Below, piece after piece: positions 19,068-28,746 of a stretch of DNA of 64,000 nucleotides. How positions within the stretch are numbered: position 1 is the first letter of the stretch; each line of letters begins with the position of its first letter. The notes beneath the pieces were generated by a model. That model had not been told where the DNA came from. It saw nothing but the letters and a program-made list of their open reading frames with translations, and ran no database searches. Where the stretch lies: contig MU657167.1 in NCBI GenBank assembly GCA_026770575.1, forward strand, positions 757,084-821,083, read 5' to 3'. This stretch comes from Pelagophyceae sp. CCMP2097 (lineage: Eukaryota; Sar; Pelagophyceae). Position numbers and translations under genes: made by a program.

Positions 19068-21995
19068 ATGAAGGCGCACGTGACGCCGGCTGGCATCCCG
19101 GCGCTGCGCCAGTCGCTGTCGGCTTCGTTCGGCCACGCCGGCGTCGAGCACGCGCTGCCGTGGACGCCGCCTTCGACGAGGCACCTAGACGAGCGGCGCC
19201 TCGGCGCGTCGACGTCGTACACGAACAAGATCGCTTTACGGACCTCCGTCACGCCGCCGCCGCGGCCCGAGACGGCGCCCGAGCGCCAAAGACCTCCCGA
19301 GGCCGCGCCGCTGCCGCCGACGCGCGCCGAGTCTCCGGTGGCAGCGGCGGTTGCCAAGCCGCCCGTGCCGGAGCAGGCGGCGCCGCGCGCGTTTCAGGAC
19401 GACGCCATGGGCCGCCTGTCGCAGGACGACCGCGCTTTGCGGAGTGCGCGCGCAGAGGCGGCGGCGGCGGCGGAGCTGGCCGAGGAGCGCGCGCTCGCAG
19501 AAGCGGCGCGGTGCCGGGCAGAGGCGGCGCGGTGCCAGCGAGACGCGCAGGCCGCCGAGGCGCACGCCGCGGAGCTGCGCCGCCTGAGCGAGGCTCTCTC
19601 GCAGCAGCTCCAGGCGCAGACGCTGGCGTCGGTGGACGCGCTGGCCAGGCAGGCCGAGCGCTCCGCAGAGCAGCTGCGCCTCCTCGCCAAGCAGCACGCG
19701 CAGGAGCTCGCTGACGCCGCGCGCGCCGCCGCCGAGAGGTGCGCCGCCGCCCCGCGCGCGCGGCCGCCAATTGTCGGAGCAGGGAGCGCATGGTCGCCGA
19801 GGCGCACACGGAGCGCGAGCGTTTGCTGGCGGCGCAGTTCTCGGCACGCGAGGCGCGCCTGGCGGAGCAGCTGACGGCGCGCGAGGCGCAGCTCGCCGCC
19901 GAGCGTTCAGCGCGCGAGGCCGAGCTCGTCTCAGCGCGGACGGCGCGCGAGGCCGAGCTGGTCGGTGACGGCGAGAGGCGCGGGCAGCCGCTCCGAGACG
20001 CCCTAGACGCCGCCCTGCGCGAGCGCGACGAGGCGCGCCGCGAGCGTGCGTCGCCGACCGCCGCGGTGGAGCGAGGGCGCGCCCCGAGGCGCCGGTGTTC
20101 AGGCGACATGTGCGTAGGCGATGTCGCAATGGGCGCACGCGACGAGGCTCTCGCGTCCGCCGCCACGGCGAAGCGGGACGCAGAGGCGGCTGCGGCCGAG
20201 TCGCGGCGGATGGAGGGGCTGTACGAGGATGCGCACGCGCAGCTCGAGGCGCGGGCGGTGGGCGTACTGGCCTCGGTCGAATCTGGGAAAAGTGAGGCGC
20301 AGGCCAATCTCGACGCCACCGCCAACCTCGTGCGCGAGATGAAGGCGGCGCGCGAGGACGCGCTGCGGGACCGCGATGGCGCGCGCGCCGACGCCGACGG
20401 ATCCGCCCAACTCCAGGCGGCGAGCGAGGCGAAAGGCGCCGCGGAGCAGGACGCGCTCAAGGCGCTCGCCGCCGCAAACGAGGCGGCGCTCCGCGACGCG
20501 CACGGCAGCGAGCGCGACGTGCGCCTCTTGCGTCCGCCGCCTCTTGCGTGCGCCGGCGCCGAGGGACGCTGCGTGCGCAGGCGGCGCGGCGAGCGAGTGC
20601 TCAACGGGCCGTCCGCGGCGTCGTCGCGCGATGGTGCGCCCGCCGGCGCGCGGAATCCCACGGAGCCGTCCCTCGCCAGGCGCGCGCGCGAGATCGGCAG
20701 GGCGCTGTCGGCGTGGCGCGCGGCCGCGGTGCGCGCTAAACGGCGCGAGGTCGTCGTGCGGCGCGTCGTCGGCCGCGTCGCACATGGCGCCCTGGCTCGT
20801 GCCCTTGCGTGCTGGGTCGCCGAGACGCGCGCCGAGCGCCGGCGGCAAGTCACGCTCGCGCGCTTCCGAGGCCGCATGCGAAACGTGCGCTTTCGTGCGC
20901 CCGTCGGACGGCGTCCGTCGGACGGCGTCCGAGACGATGCGGCTAGGCGACGGCCGCCCGAGCTTTTGCGTGCTGGGTCGGCATGGTCTCGGAGCGGCAG
21001 AGGCTCCGCGGGATCGTATTGCGGTGCGCACTTTGCCAGGGAAAATACTATGGAAGCATGCAAATGCAGGGCTTCTTTTCCATATCTTCGGAAGATTCCC
21101 AGAGCGCGTCGCAGCCGCGTAACTCGCTTCGCAGGACGGTGGCCCGCGCCTCGAACAAAAACACAGGCGGCGCGTGGTGCGTTCCGTTTGACCACTGCCT
21201 TGGGTCGCAAGAGAACCCTTTAGGCGGACCTGGACGGCCGACGTCGGCCGGAGCCGGACCGAGGCCGCTGAGGAGGCCGCTTTGAAGCGGAAGAACGACG
21301 TCGTGCTCTCCCGCGCGACGGCGCGCCTCCGCCTCCGCGGCGCATCGAGGGCCTTTGAGGCGTGGCGGGTTTATGTCGAAGAGCGGAAACGTTTACGGCG
21401 CCTCGTCGGCGCGACGGTCGGTCGGCTGGCGAACGGGCGGCAGGCGGCGGCCTTTCGCGCGTGGCTCGAGGCGTCGCGCGCTATGGCCGCGGCGGAGCTC
21501 GAGGCGTCGCGGGCGCGAGAGGCGCGAAAAAGGCAGGTCGAGCGCGTCTTTAAGCGCATGCAGAGCGCGAGGCTTTGGGCCGCGTTTTCGGCGTGGCTCG
21601 CCGCCGCAAGGAAAATTGCTCGCATGCAAAAGATTATCAAAAAGGTCCTCACGCGCTTCGCGCACGGCAAGCTCGCCGTCGCCATCGAAAAGTGGGTCGC
21701 CGTCCTTGCGCCGGCGGAGCCCGAGGCGGCGCCCGACGCCGAGTCCGATTCCGACTCGGACGACGACGACCCGACCTGCTGCCGACGACGGTGCTCCGGA
21801 TGCCCGCCGTGCTGCTTCGCGGCGGCCTGCTGCAGTCGACGGCCCACGGTTCATGCCGCGGGCGAGTCTCCGGGCGGCACTCCTGGAGCCGCGCCCGGCA
21901 CGCCTCGAGGAGCCGCGCCCGTCCCTTGGTACAAGCGGTGCTGCGGCCGGCCGCCGGCGAGGGACGACGACAGCGACAGCGACGACGACGCTTGA
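19068..21995 (+). CDS. SFI1-like coiled-coil protein with Cys-rich tail
   Basis: The first exon (19068-19738) is joined by a clear 44-nt intron to 19783 onward. The first half is a long heptad-rich coiled coil rich in Ala, Glu and Arg. The second half has spaced helices with the AFxAW pattern of SFI1/centrin-binding repeats: ALSAWRAAAVRAKRR, ALACWVAETRAERR, AFEAWRVYVEERKR, AFRAWLEASRA and AFSAWLAAARK. The tail is acidic, then Cys-rich (CCRRRCSGCPPCCF), then acidic again. SFI1-type repeats bind centrin at basal bodies. Introns between about 20045-20105 and 20525-21280 are not resolved, and 20900-21270 may be largely intronic. Centrin binding is inference. Confidence 0.65.
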
Positions 21996-22261
21996 ACGAC
22001 GAAGCTTCCTACGGCAGGGTCCCATTTTGAGCTCTGGCCATCGCAGTTATGTAATGAACCGCGAGTATGTTTTGATACCGGTGCGGACGAGTCCATGTGC
22101 ACCGCCTTCAGGAGCTCTGAGCTCGTGCGAGGTTTGCAGACTAGGGTCTTCCATAAACTTCCGCAGATGCATTTGCGCAACTTGAAGAACACGCCCCGGA
22201 GCTTCCTCAGAGCATCGAGTGGCCTGAACGCCGCGCCCACCTTCGCACGCGCTCGGATACC

Positions 22262-23940
22262 ATGCTCGCCTTGGCGCGCATCGCGCGCCGCACGCCTTTC
22301 GTCGGAAGCGGCGCCCCGCTCTTCGGCGGGCGCGCGCGCAGTCGCAGCTCGATTGCGGCCTCGGCGCTCGGCGTGCGCCGCGCGCCCGTCGGCGGCGCGC
22401 CGCGGCTCGGGCTGCGGCGGCGCGGGCTCTCGGCGGTGGCGGCGCGCGCGCCGGATGACGACTCGGCTTGGGAAGCCGCGTTCATCGAGGCGACGGAAGG
22501 CGTGCGCAGCGACGCAACGCACGCCGACTCTGCGGCGGCGCTGCGGCGCCTCGACAAGCTCGGCCTTTTAAAGCACACGGACATCCGAGACCGGCCGGAG
22601 CGCTTCTTCCAGGCGCACCGCCTTTTAGCCCGGCACGCCGTGCAGCACGGGCCGGGGTTCTGGATCCGGTTCACCGTCCATCACAACTTATGCTATGGCA
22701 CCGTCGTCGCCGTGGGCTCGGAGGCGCAGCAGGCTGAGCTGGCGTCTTTCCAGGCGGAGGGCGAGCTTGGCTGCTTCGCGCTGACGGAGAAGCTCGCGGG
22801 TGTGCAGTCGGGCCTCGTCGTGCAGACGACAGCTGACTACAACGTCGACTCGAAGCAGTTTGTCATCAACACGCCCTCCGAGGGCGCCATGAAGAATTGG
22901 ATCTCCCAAGGTCACGTCGCCGACCGCGCCGTCGTCCTCGCGGACCTGCGCGTCGACGGCAAGAGCAAGGGCCCGCACGCGTTCTTCGTGCAGATGCGCA
23001 AAGCCGGCGCTCTCGTCGACGGCATCCGCGTCGGCGACATGGGGGTCAAGACGACTGGCAACGACCTCGACAACGCCTGGATCGCGTTCGATCAACTGAA
23101 AGTGCCCCACGATTCTTTGCTCAACGCGCACTGCTCGGTGGACGCGGCCACCGGATCGTACTCTTTGAAGTCTGCATCGGTACGGCCCTTTGAGATGATC
23201 GGCCAGCGGCTCTACACGGGCCGCGTCGCCGTCGCGCAGGCGGCTTTGGCCTACTGCCACGAGCTCTTTCGAGTCACTCAAGCCTACGCCGACGCCAAGA
23301 AGATTCCAAACCTTGCCCACCTTTCGAATCCAAAGGCTCTCTCATCCATCCCGCAGCTCAAAGCGCTCTTCGCCGAGGCAAAGGCCACTTCCACCAAACT
23401 CGACGCCTTCCTCGATTCCTGCGAGGCCAAACTCGCGCCGCTGCTGCGCGCGGGGCTGAGCCCCGACGCCCAACTCGCGCACAGCATCGCCACGGCAAAA
23501 GTCAAGGCCGTCGAGCTTTCAATCGACTTGTGCGGCAGGCTCAAGCAAGAGGTCGGATCGTACGCCCTCGTGAGTCCGTGTCGAGTGGATGCCCCGCGGT
23601 TGTTGTCGCCGGGAAAGCACGACCGACTCACATGACGCGCGGTGCTTAGATGGGCACGTCGGGCTTCGTCCACCTCGACTTCCTCAACTGCTGCAAGTTC
23701 GCAGAGGGCGACTCGCGCATCCTCATGCAGAAGATGACCCGCGACCGCCTCCGAAGCTTTGCCAAGGAGCCGGCGGGAGACGGCGAAGAGGCGCGGCTCT
23801 GCGCCAAGCTCGCCAAAGCCATGGCCGCCGCCGGAAGCGACAAGGCGCGCCAGGCGGACATCTGGGACGAAGAGTGGCTCGACGTCTACGCCCTCGCCGA
23901 GGCCATCATGCAGCGGACCTTTGACGACGCGCTCCGCTGA
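22262..23940 (+). CDS. Acyl-CoA oxidase/dehydrogenase-like flavoenzyme, 532 residues
   Basis: Two exons (22262-23569 and 23650-23940) flank an 80-nt intron. The protein matches the acyl-CoA oxidase layout: an N-terminal helical domain (DKLGLLKHTDIRDRPERFF), the flavin-contact strand CFALTEKLAGVQSG, TTADYNVDSKQFVINTP, NWISQG, then the C-terminal helical bundle with GRVAVAQAALAYCHELF and FAEGDSRILMQKM. It oxidises acyl-CoA to the 2-enoyl-CoA in fatty-acid breakdown. The first 60 residues are Arg/Ala/Ser-rich with few acids, like a mitochondrial presequence. The C-terminus (DDALR) is not a PTS1 signal, so a mitochondrial rather than peroxisomal site is suggested. The oxidase-versus-dehydrogenase choice cannot be made from sequence alone. 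Confidence 0.85.
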
Positions 23941-24205
23941 CGCCGCGATCCACCCCTAACTTGAACGCCGCGGCACCAACGCTTTCCGCGAGTGCCGCCG
24001 CAGTATACATAAAGACATGTTCCCTAGAGGTGGAGCCGCACTCGAGGCGGAAAGGCCGAGGGTCGGGCTCGGGACTCGACGGGAGCGAGGGGCGCCTCGT
24101 TGTTCGGGCGTTAGACCTGAAACAAGACGTTCCGCGCAAATGCAGCGCTCCGAGAAACTCAGTAGCCAAAATCTAGGGTTGCGTATCCTTGAGGCCCGCG
24201 CGGCG

Positions 24206-25648
24206 ATGCAGGCGTCCCTCGTGCTTTTGCTGGTCGTCGCCGCGCAACGTTGCGCGGCGTTTCAAGTGCCGGAGCATCCGAGCCACGCGCGCCGCTCGAC
24301 GATAAAAGCCGCTACAGCCGAGACTTTTGAGTAACCTCCCGCGCCCCGAAACGGCGATGGCGCGGGCGCGCGCACGGCGTGCGCTGCCCTCGGCCCGCGG
24401 AGCACCCAACCCGAAAGGCGACGCAGCCTCTCCCGTAGGCGCGTGCGGTTGCCCGGCGGCGGCGAGGAGGCGCTGCGGTGCTCCGCCGGCCCCGCACCGG
24501 GCGGCGGCTTCTTTTCGATCTGCGGCGCGGATGGCGCGCCCGCAGACGGCGCGGCGCACGTGCCGGCGTCGGTCGGCGACGCGGCTGCCGCGGCGCGCTT
24601 CGCGATGGACGCGGTGCGCCTCGCGCCGGCGGCGGACTCGGCGGACGTCGTCGTCCTCGGGAGCGGAAGGCGCGCGCTGGCCGCCATCAAGCTCCTCTCG
24701 TCGCTCGGGCGGCGCATCACCGCCGTCGCCGTCGGCCGCGACGGCGCAAAGAAGTGCGAGGCTGCTGGGGCCGTGCGAACGCTTTTAGCGGCGGGCCTCG
24801 ACGCGGAGAGCGACTGGCCGCCCGTTTTGCCCGACGACGGCATGCTCAGCGTCGTCGACTTCTGCGGCGCCGTCGATTCGCCGATGAACTGCAACTACGT
24901 GTGCATGACCGCGGGCGAGGTCGTGCGCGCGCTGGACTCGGGGCTCGTCGGCGCCGCAGAGCACGGCCAGGCCGCGGCCGCGTCGTGGACCCTCGCGCCC
25001 AGGCGCCTGCCGGCGGCGGCGACCAAGGCGGCCATCGAGCGCGCCGCGGCCGCCCACGAGCCGAGCGCGGCGCCGCGGTTCGGCTTTGACCCCGTGCTCA
25101 GCGGCCTCGAAGTGCTCCTCGGGCCGCGCGCCGACGAGTACAAAGAGGCCGTTGCGTGGCCGCGCGACGCGGAGACTCGGGAGAGGTTTGGCCTCGACTT
25201 TCTGCTCACGCCGCGACGACGAGAAGAAGACGATTTGCCGGAACCGACTCCGATGCGAGTCGTGTACGACGACGACGACGAAGATGACGCTGTCGCTGAC
25301 GCCGTCGCTGACGCCGTCGCTGCCGGCGGCACGACGATTTCGACGATGGCGGAGCTGCGGGCCGTGGACGACGGGTGCATCTTCGTCAGCGCAAAGTTCT
25401 GCAAAGCCTGCCGGCGGCTGGCGCCGCACTTCCGCCGCCTCGGGGCGTCTAGAACCGCGTCGTTCCTGACGCTGGACGCGACGCGCGACCGCGCGCTCAT
25501 CGACGAGCTCGGGATCAACGTCACCCCGACGTTCATCATCCTTCAAAAAGGCGAGCGCGTCGACACGTTCGAGACGGCGTCGCCGGCGAAGATGAAGGAG
25601 AGGATCACCGAATACTTCCCCGCGGCAGACGCAACACCAAAGGCCTGA
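24206..25648 (+). CDS. Plastid-targeted Rossmann-thioredoxin fusion, 444 residues
   Basis: Exons 24206-24330 and 24439-25648 (108-nt intron, phase 2) give an intact frame. MQASLVLLLVVAAQRCAAF followed by QVP looks like a signal peptide with the heterokont AxAF plastid motif, then a basic stretch. Residues of about 90-130 (ADVVVLGSGRRALAAIKLLS) resemble the nucleotide-binding turn of a Rossmann fold of the atypical SDR or NAD(P)-binding kind. After an acidic linker (DDDDEDD), the last 110 residues are a thioredoxin domain with active site FCKAC and the cis-Pro region INVTPTFIIL. The Trp usual before the first Cys is replaced by Phe. A redox role in the plastid is inferred; substrate and partner are unknown. 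Confidence 0.75.
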
Positions 25649-25689
25649 GAGATGATACCGCCTCACTGGCAAGAGAAATACTTTTACAA

Positions 25690-25712
25690 TTGCTTGCTTA
25701 AAATCCACCCTT
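25690..25712 (+). repeat. R3 repeat fragment
   Basis: TTGCTTGCTTAAAATCCACC and the next two bases match the left end of the R3 copy at 9203. The hairpin part is missing. It lies 40 bp after the Rossmann-thioredoxin stop. Confidence 0.6.
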
Positions 25713-25919
25713 GTAAAAAACCTGTGCCCCGACTCATATGCATCTCGGCGTCGTTCCGAACGTCGAAGCAACAACCCGAGTCACAAGAGAGTCGCCTGTA
25801 CCGTCGTCACGTCGTTCGAGGAACGAGGTGTTCGGCTTGAAAAGAATCCGAGTCCACCAGTCCTGGGAGCGTTGTTTTCGGCGACGTGTACACTGTGCGG
25901 ACGCGCGCGCCGGGCGACC

Positions 25920-26869
25920 ATGTCGCCCATTTCGCTGGGGAACCTGTCGTCGCCGTCGTCACGCCGCCTGCCGCGCGGCTTACAGCCGCGCGTCGTCGTC
26001 GTGCGGAGGACCGAGCCCCTGCGCCGCGACGCGGGCGCGGCGTCGCCGGGACGCCCGGCGGCGTCGCCAGCGCGCCCGGCGGCGTCGCCGGCGCGCCATG
26101 CCGAGCCGGCGGACTCGCTCTTCGACTCGCTCTCCATCTTCGACGACGTGCAAAAGCGCGCCGCGCCGCCGCCGCGCCTCGTCGACGGCCACTGTGAGTC
26201 GACGAGCCGCTGCGAGTATAGGAGAACAGCGCGGCGCCCGGTTCTGGACGCCCGCAACCAGGCGCGTCCATGGTCATCTCCGCGCTCGACTCGAACCGAG
26301 CGCCAGACGTAGTCTTTACGCCCTACGACGAATCGAGGAAAGAGTGCGTCCTTTGCGGCCGTAAACTGCCCGCGAGCGGCGGCGGAGGTACCTCCAAAAC
26401 GCGCTTCGGAAGCAGCTCGGCAGGAGCACGCACGGCGTCTCCGCGGGTGCGTGCGGCCCGCGGGGGCGTCACGCGCGCGGCCAGGGGGCGTCACGCGCGC
26501 CCGCCCCGCCCCAGGCCAGCAGATCGTCTCGTCGGGCATGATGTATACGGACGACGCGCCGATGCTGGCCGCCGGGCTGACGCCGCAGCGTTCGCTCGCC
26601 TCACTCGGCGGCCGCGCGAAGAAGCCCGCCGCGGCGACCGCCGGCTCGCAAGAGCCGCGGGGCGGGAAGCGCGAACGGCGCCTCTACGCGTCGCCCTCGG
26701 CCGCGCTGGCGCTGTCCATCGTCCACCGAAACGACGCCCTCTCCGTGAGTCCCGCCTCGACGGCGGCACCGCTTATTGTCGACGTGCGCAGCTCTCGGCC
26801 GCGCCCGTCGTCGCCGCGCCGCCGTTGGTGCAACAAGGATGGTCGACGCGAAAGCCGCTCCGACGATGA
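25920..26869 (+). CDS. Unrecognised protein with CxxC motif, 226 residues
   Basis: Four exons (25920-26193, 26262-26360, 26515-26744, 26792-26869) sum to an intact frame, and each junction is a GT-AG intron, two with GTGAGT donors. The N-terminal half is Arg/Pro/Ala-rich with a tandem PGRPAASPARPAASPAR stretch. The centre has ESRKECVLCGR, a possible zinc-binding CxxC, then QQIVSSGMMYTDDAPML. The C-terminus ends GWSTRKPLRR. No family is recognised and no signal peptide or membrane segment is seen. Confidence 0.6.
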
Positions 26870-27559
26870 CGCGCGAAAATAATCGCCACCGTTGTGTTGT
26901 GTTGTGAATGTGCACTGTTGTACTTGTCTCTCGACGCCCACTCTCGAGACCCGCAACCGTACCACTGTCACCAGTGCCACTGCCACCAGTGTTCCACTGC
27001 CTTACACACAAATGACTCGGAGTGTGCATCCGCCCGAATTCATATCCGAGTCGGCGCGCTTGAGCGCGCGCCCGAGCTCGGAGCGTACACGCAGCGGCGG
27101 GTTCTCTGCCCTCGGCCCGAGGGGCCTCGGAGCCCCGGGCGCACCCCCGGGTCCGCTCTGAGCGCATGCCGGCCGCCACCAGAGCCTCGCGGCGCGCCCG
27201 GTCGCGCGCCGGCAGTGCCGCGCTCGCACTCTAAGGGCCCCGCAGGGGCCGAGTCCCATCACTATCTAAGCACTGTTTGAAGTTTATCCCTTTGTCCGAA
27301 AATCACCGCAATTTACGAAAATCACCGCAATTTTTTCAAAAATCTTCAAATTTAAAATTTTGGAAATCTTAGACGCCACTTAGCGCATTCGACGCGCGCT
27401 GACGCGGCGAGTCCGAATCTGTCACTTTTAGCGCGTTTCGCGAAAAATGGCATTTTCAGCGATAACCGTCATTCGACGTTTTTTACAACGGCTTTTGGGA
27501 TACTATGTTATTCACGGCGAGACAAGGCCTTTTTCGAGAAAACTAGCCTAGATCTAGGC
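26870..27559. other. Intergenic region with AT-rich block
   Basis: No gene seen. At about 27297-27333 an 18-bp direct repeat (CGAAAATCACCGCAATTT) occurs twice in tandem within an AT-rich block reaching to about 27500. This block directly precedes the WD40 reading frame, where no upstream exon was recognised. Confidence 0.65.
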
Positions 27560-28429
27560 ACCGCAATCCTCAAGGGGCACACCTGCATCGTCCAAGGCTG
27601 CGCGCTCTCGCCCGACGGCAAGCGCATCGTGATGGCGAGTTTCGACCGGACGGCGCGGCTCTGGGACGCCGAGACGGGCGCGCTGCTGACGACGCTGCAG
27701 GGGCACGACGGCCCCGTCTTGGGCTGCGCGTTCTCGTCCGACAGCAGGCGCGTCGTGACGACGAGCGCTAGAACGGCGCGGCTCTGGGATGCCGCGACGG
27801 GCGCGCTGCTGGTGACGCTCAAGGGGCACGCCGGCTGCGCCTGGAGCTGCGCCTTCTCGCCCGACGGCAAGCGCGTCGTGACGGCGAGCTTCGACAAGAC
27901 GGCGCGGCTCTGGGACGCTGAGACGGGCGCGCTGCTGACGACGCTCGATGGGCACATCAAAGCCGTCCTGAGCTGCGCGTTCTCGCCCGACGGCAGGCAC
28001 ATCGTGACGGCGAGAGCCAGAAAGGTGCGGCTTTGGGACGCCGAGACGTGCGCGCTGCTGGTGACGCTCGTGGGGCACACCCGCATCGTCAACAGCTGCG
28101 CGTTCTCGCCCGACGACAAGCGCGTCGCGACGGCGAGCAACGACAAGACGGCGCGGCTCTGGGACGCTGAGACGGGCGCGCTGCAGACGACGCTTCGAGG
28201 GCACGCCGGCTACGTCACGAGCTGCGCGTTCTCGCCCGACGGCAAGCGCGTCGTGACGGGGAGCTACGACAAGACAGCGCGGCTCTGGGACGCCTCGACG
28301 GGCGTGCTGCGAAAGAGGCTCAAGGGGCACCCCAGCCGCGTCGTGAGCTGTGCGTTCTCGCCCGACGGCGAGTGTGTCGTGACGGCGAGCAACGACGGGG
28401 CGGCGCGTTTCTGGCACGTCGCGCTCTAA
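27560..28429 (+). CDS. WD40 seven-blade propeller protein
   Basis: Seven WD units of about 42 residues, with repeated motifs CAFSPDGKRVVTAS, DKTARLWDAETGALLTT and LxGH, complete one beta-propeller. The DNA of the units is also very similar, so the array expanded recently or is kept homogeneous. The first in-frame ATG (27629) lies inside blade 1. The frame upstream is open to about 27510 without an ATG and is coding-like from about 27560 (ILKGHTCIVQGCALSPDGKR), so the true start must be an unseen upstream exon or the 5' end is damaged. WD propellers act as binding scaffolds; the partner is unknown. Confidence 0.8.
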   Translation, partial: TAILKGHTCIVQGCALSPDGKRIVMASFDRTARLWDAETGALLTTLQGHDGPVLGCAFSSDSRRVVTTSARTARLWDAATGALLVTLKGHAGCAWSCAFSPDGKRVVTASFDKTARLWDAETGALLTTLDGHIKAVLSCAFSPDGRHIVTARARKVRLWDAETCALLVTLVGHTRIVNSCAFSPDDKRVATASNDKTARLWDAETGALQTTLRGHAGYVTSCAFSPDGKRVVTGSYDKTARLWDASTGVLRKRLKGHPSRVVSCAFSPDGECVVTASNDGAARFWHVAL

Positions 28430-28499
28430 CGTCTGGCACGCTTCTGCACGTACGTCGACCACGCCGTCGCGCGGGCGCCCCGGCGCCTCGTTCCTTCGT

Positions 28500-28562
28500 G
28501 CGACTCGCCTGTCTCGAGGGACACGACGGCGGCGTGAAGAGCTTTCTCGCCCGACGGCGCCC
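28500..28562 (+). pseudogene. Fossil WD40 unit, deleted and frameshifted
   Basis: About 70 bp after the WD40 stop, CTCGAGGGACACGACGGCGG encodes LEGHDGG, then VKS; a few bases on, TTTCTCGCCCGACGGCG matches the SPDG core of the blades but in another frame and with bases missing. The array once held at least one more unit. The rest of 28430-28746 shows nothing else. Confidence 0.55.
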
Positions 28563-28746
28563 GAGCTCCACCAGTAAGACATCCGGGAGCCTACACGCTG
28601 AGACCGCAAGAAGCGACGTTCCCTTTTGCTCCCAGAATGGATTTCACGTGGCCGCGTGGTTGTTGGAAAAGGGTCCTAGGAATCCTAGTGTTACTGGTTG
28701 TTGACGACGTTCCGGCGGAGGGTGCGCCGGCGGGGTCTTTTTGGGG

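Noticed and set aside
19249..21210. Minus-strand open frame of 653 codons opposite the SFI1-like gene
   Set aside because: Arg/Ala/Ser-rich shadow of a coiled-coil gene. The plus strand carries the AFxAW repeats and the splice sites.
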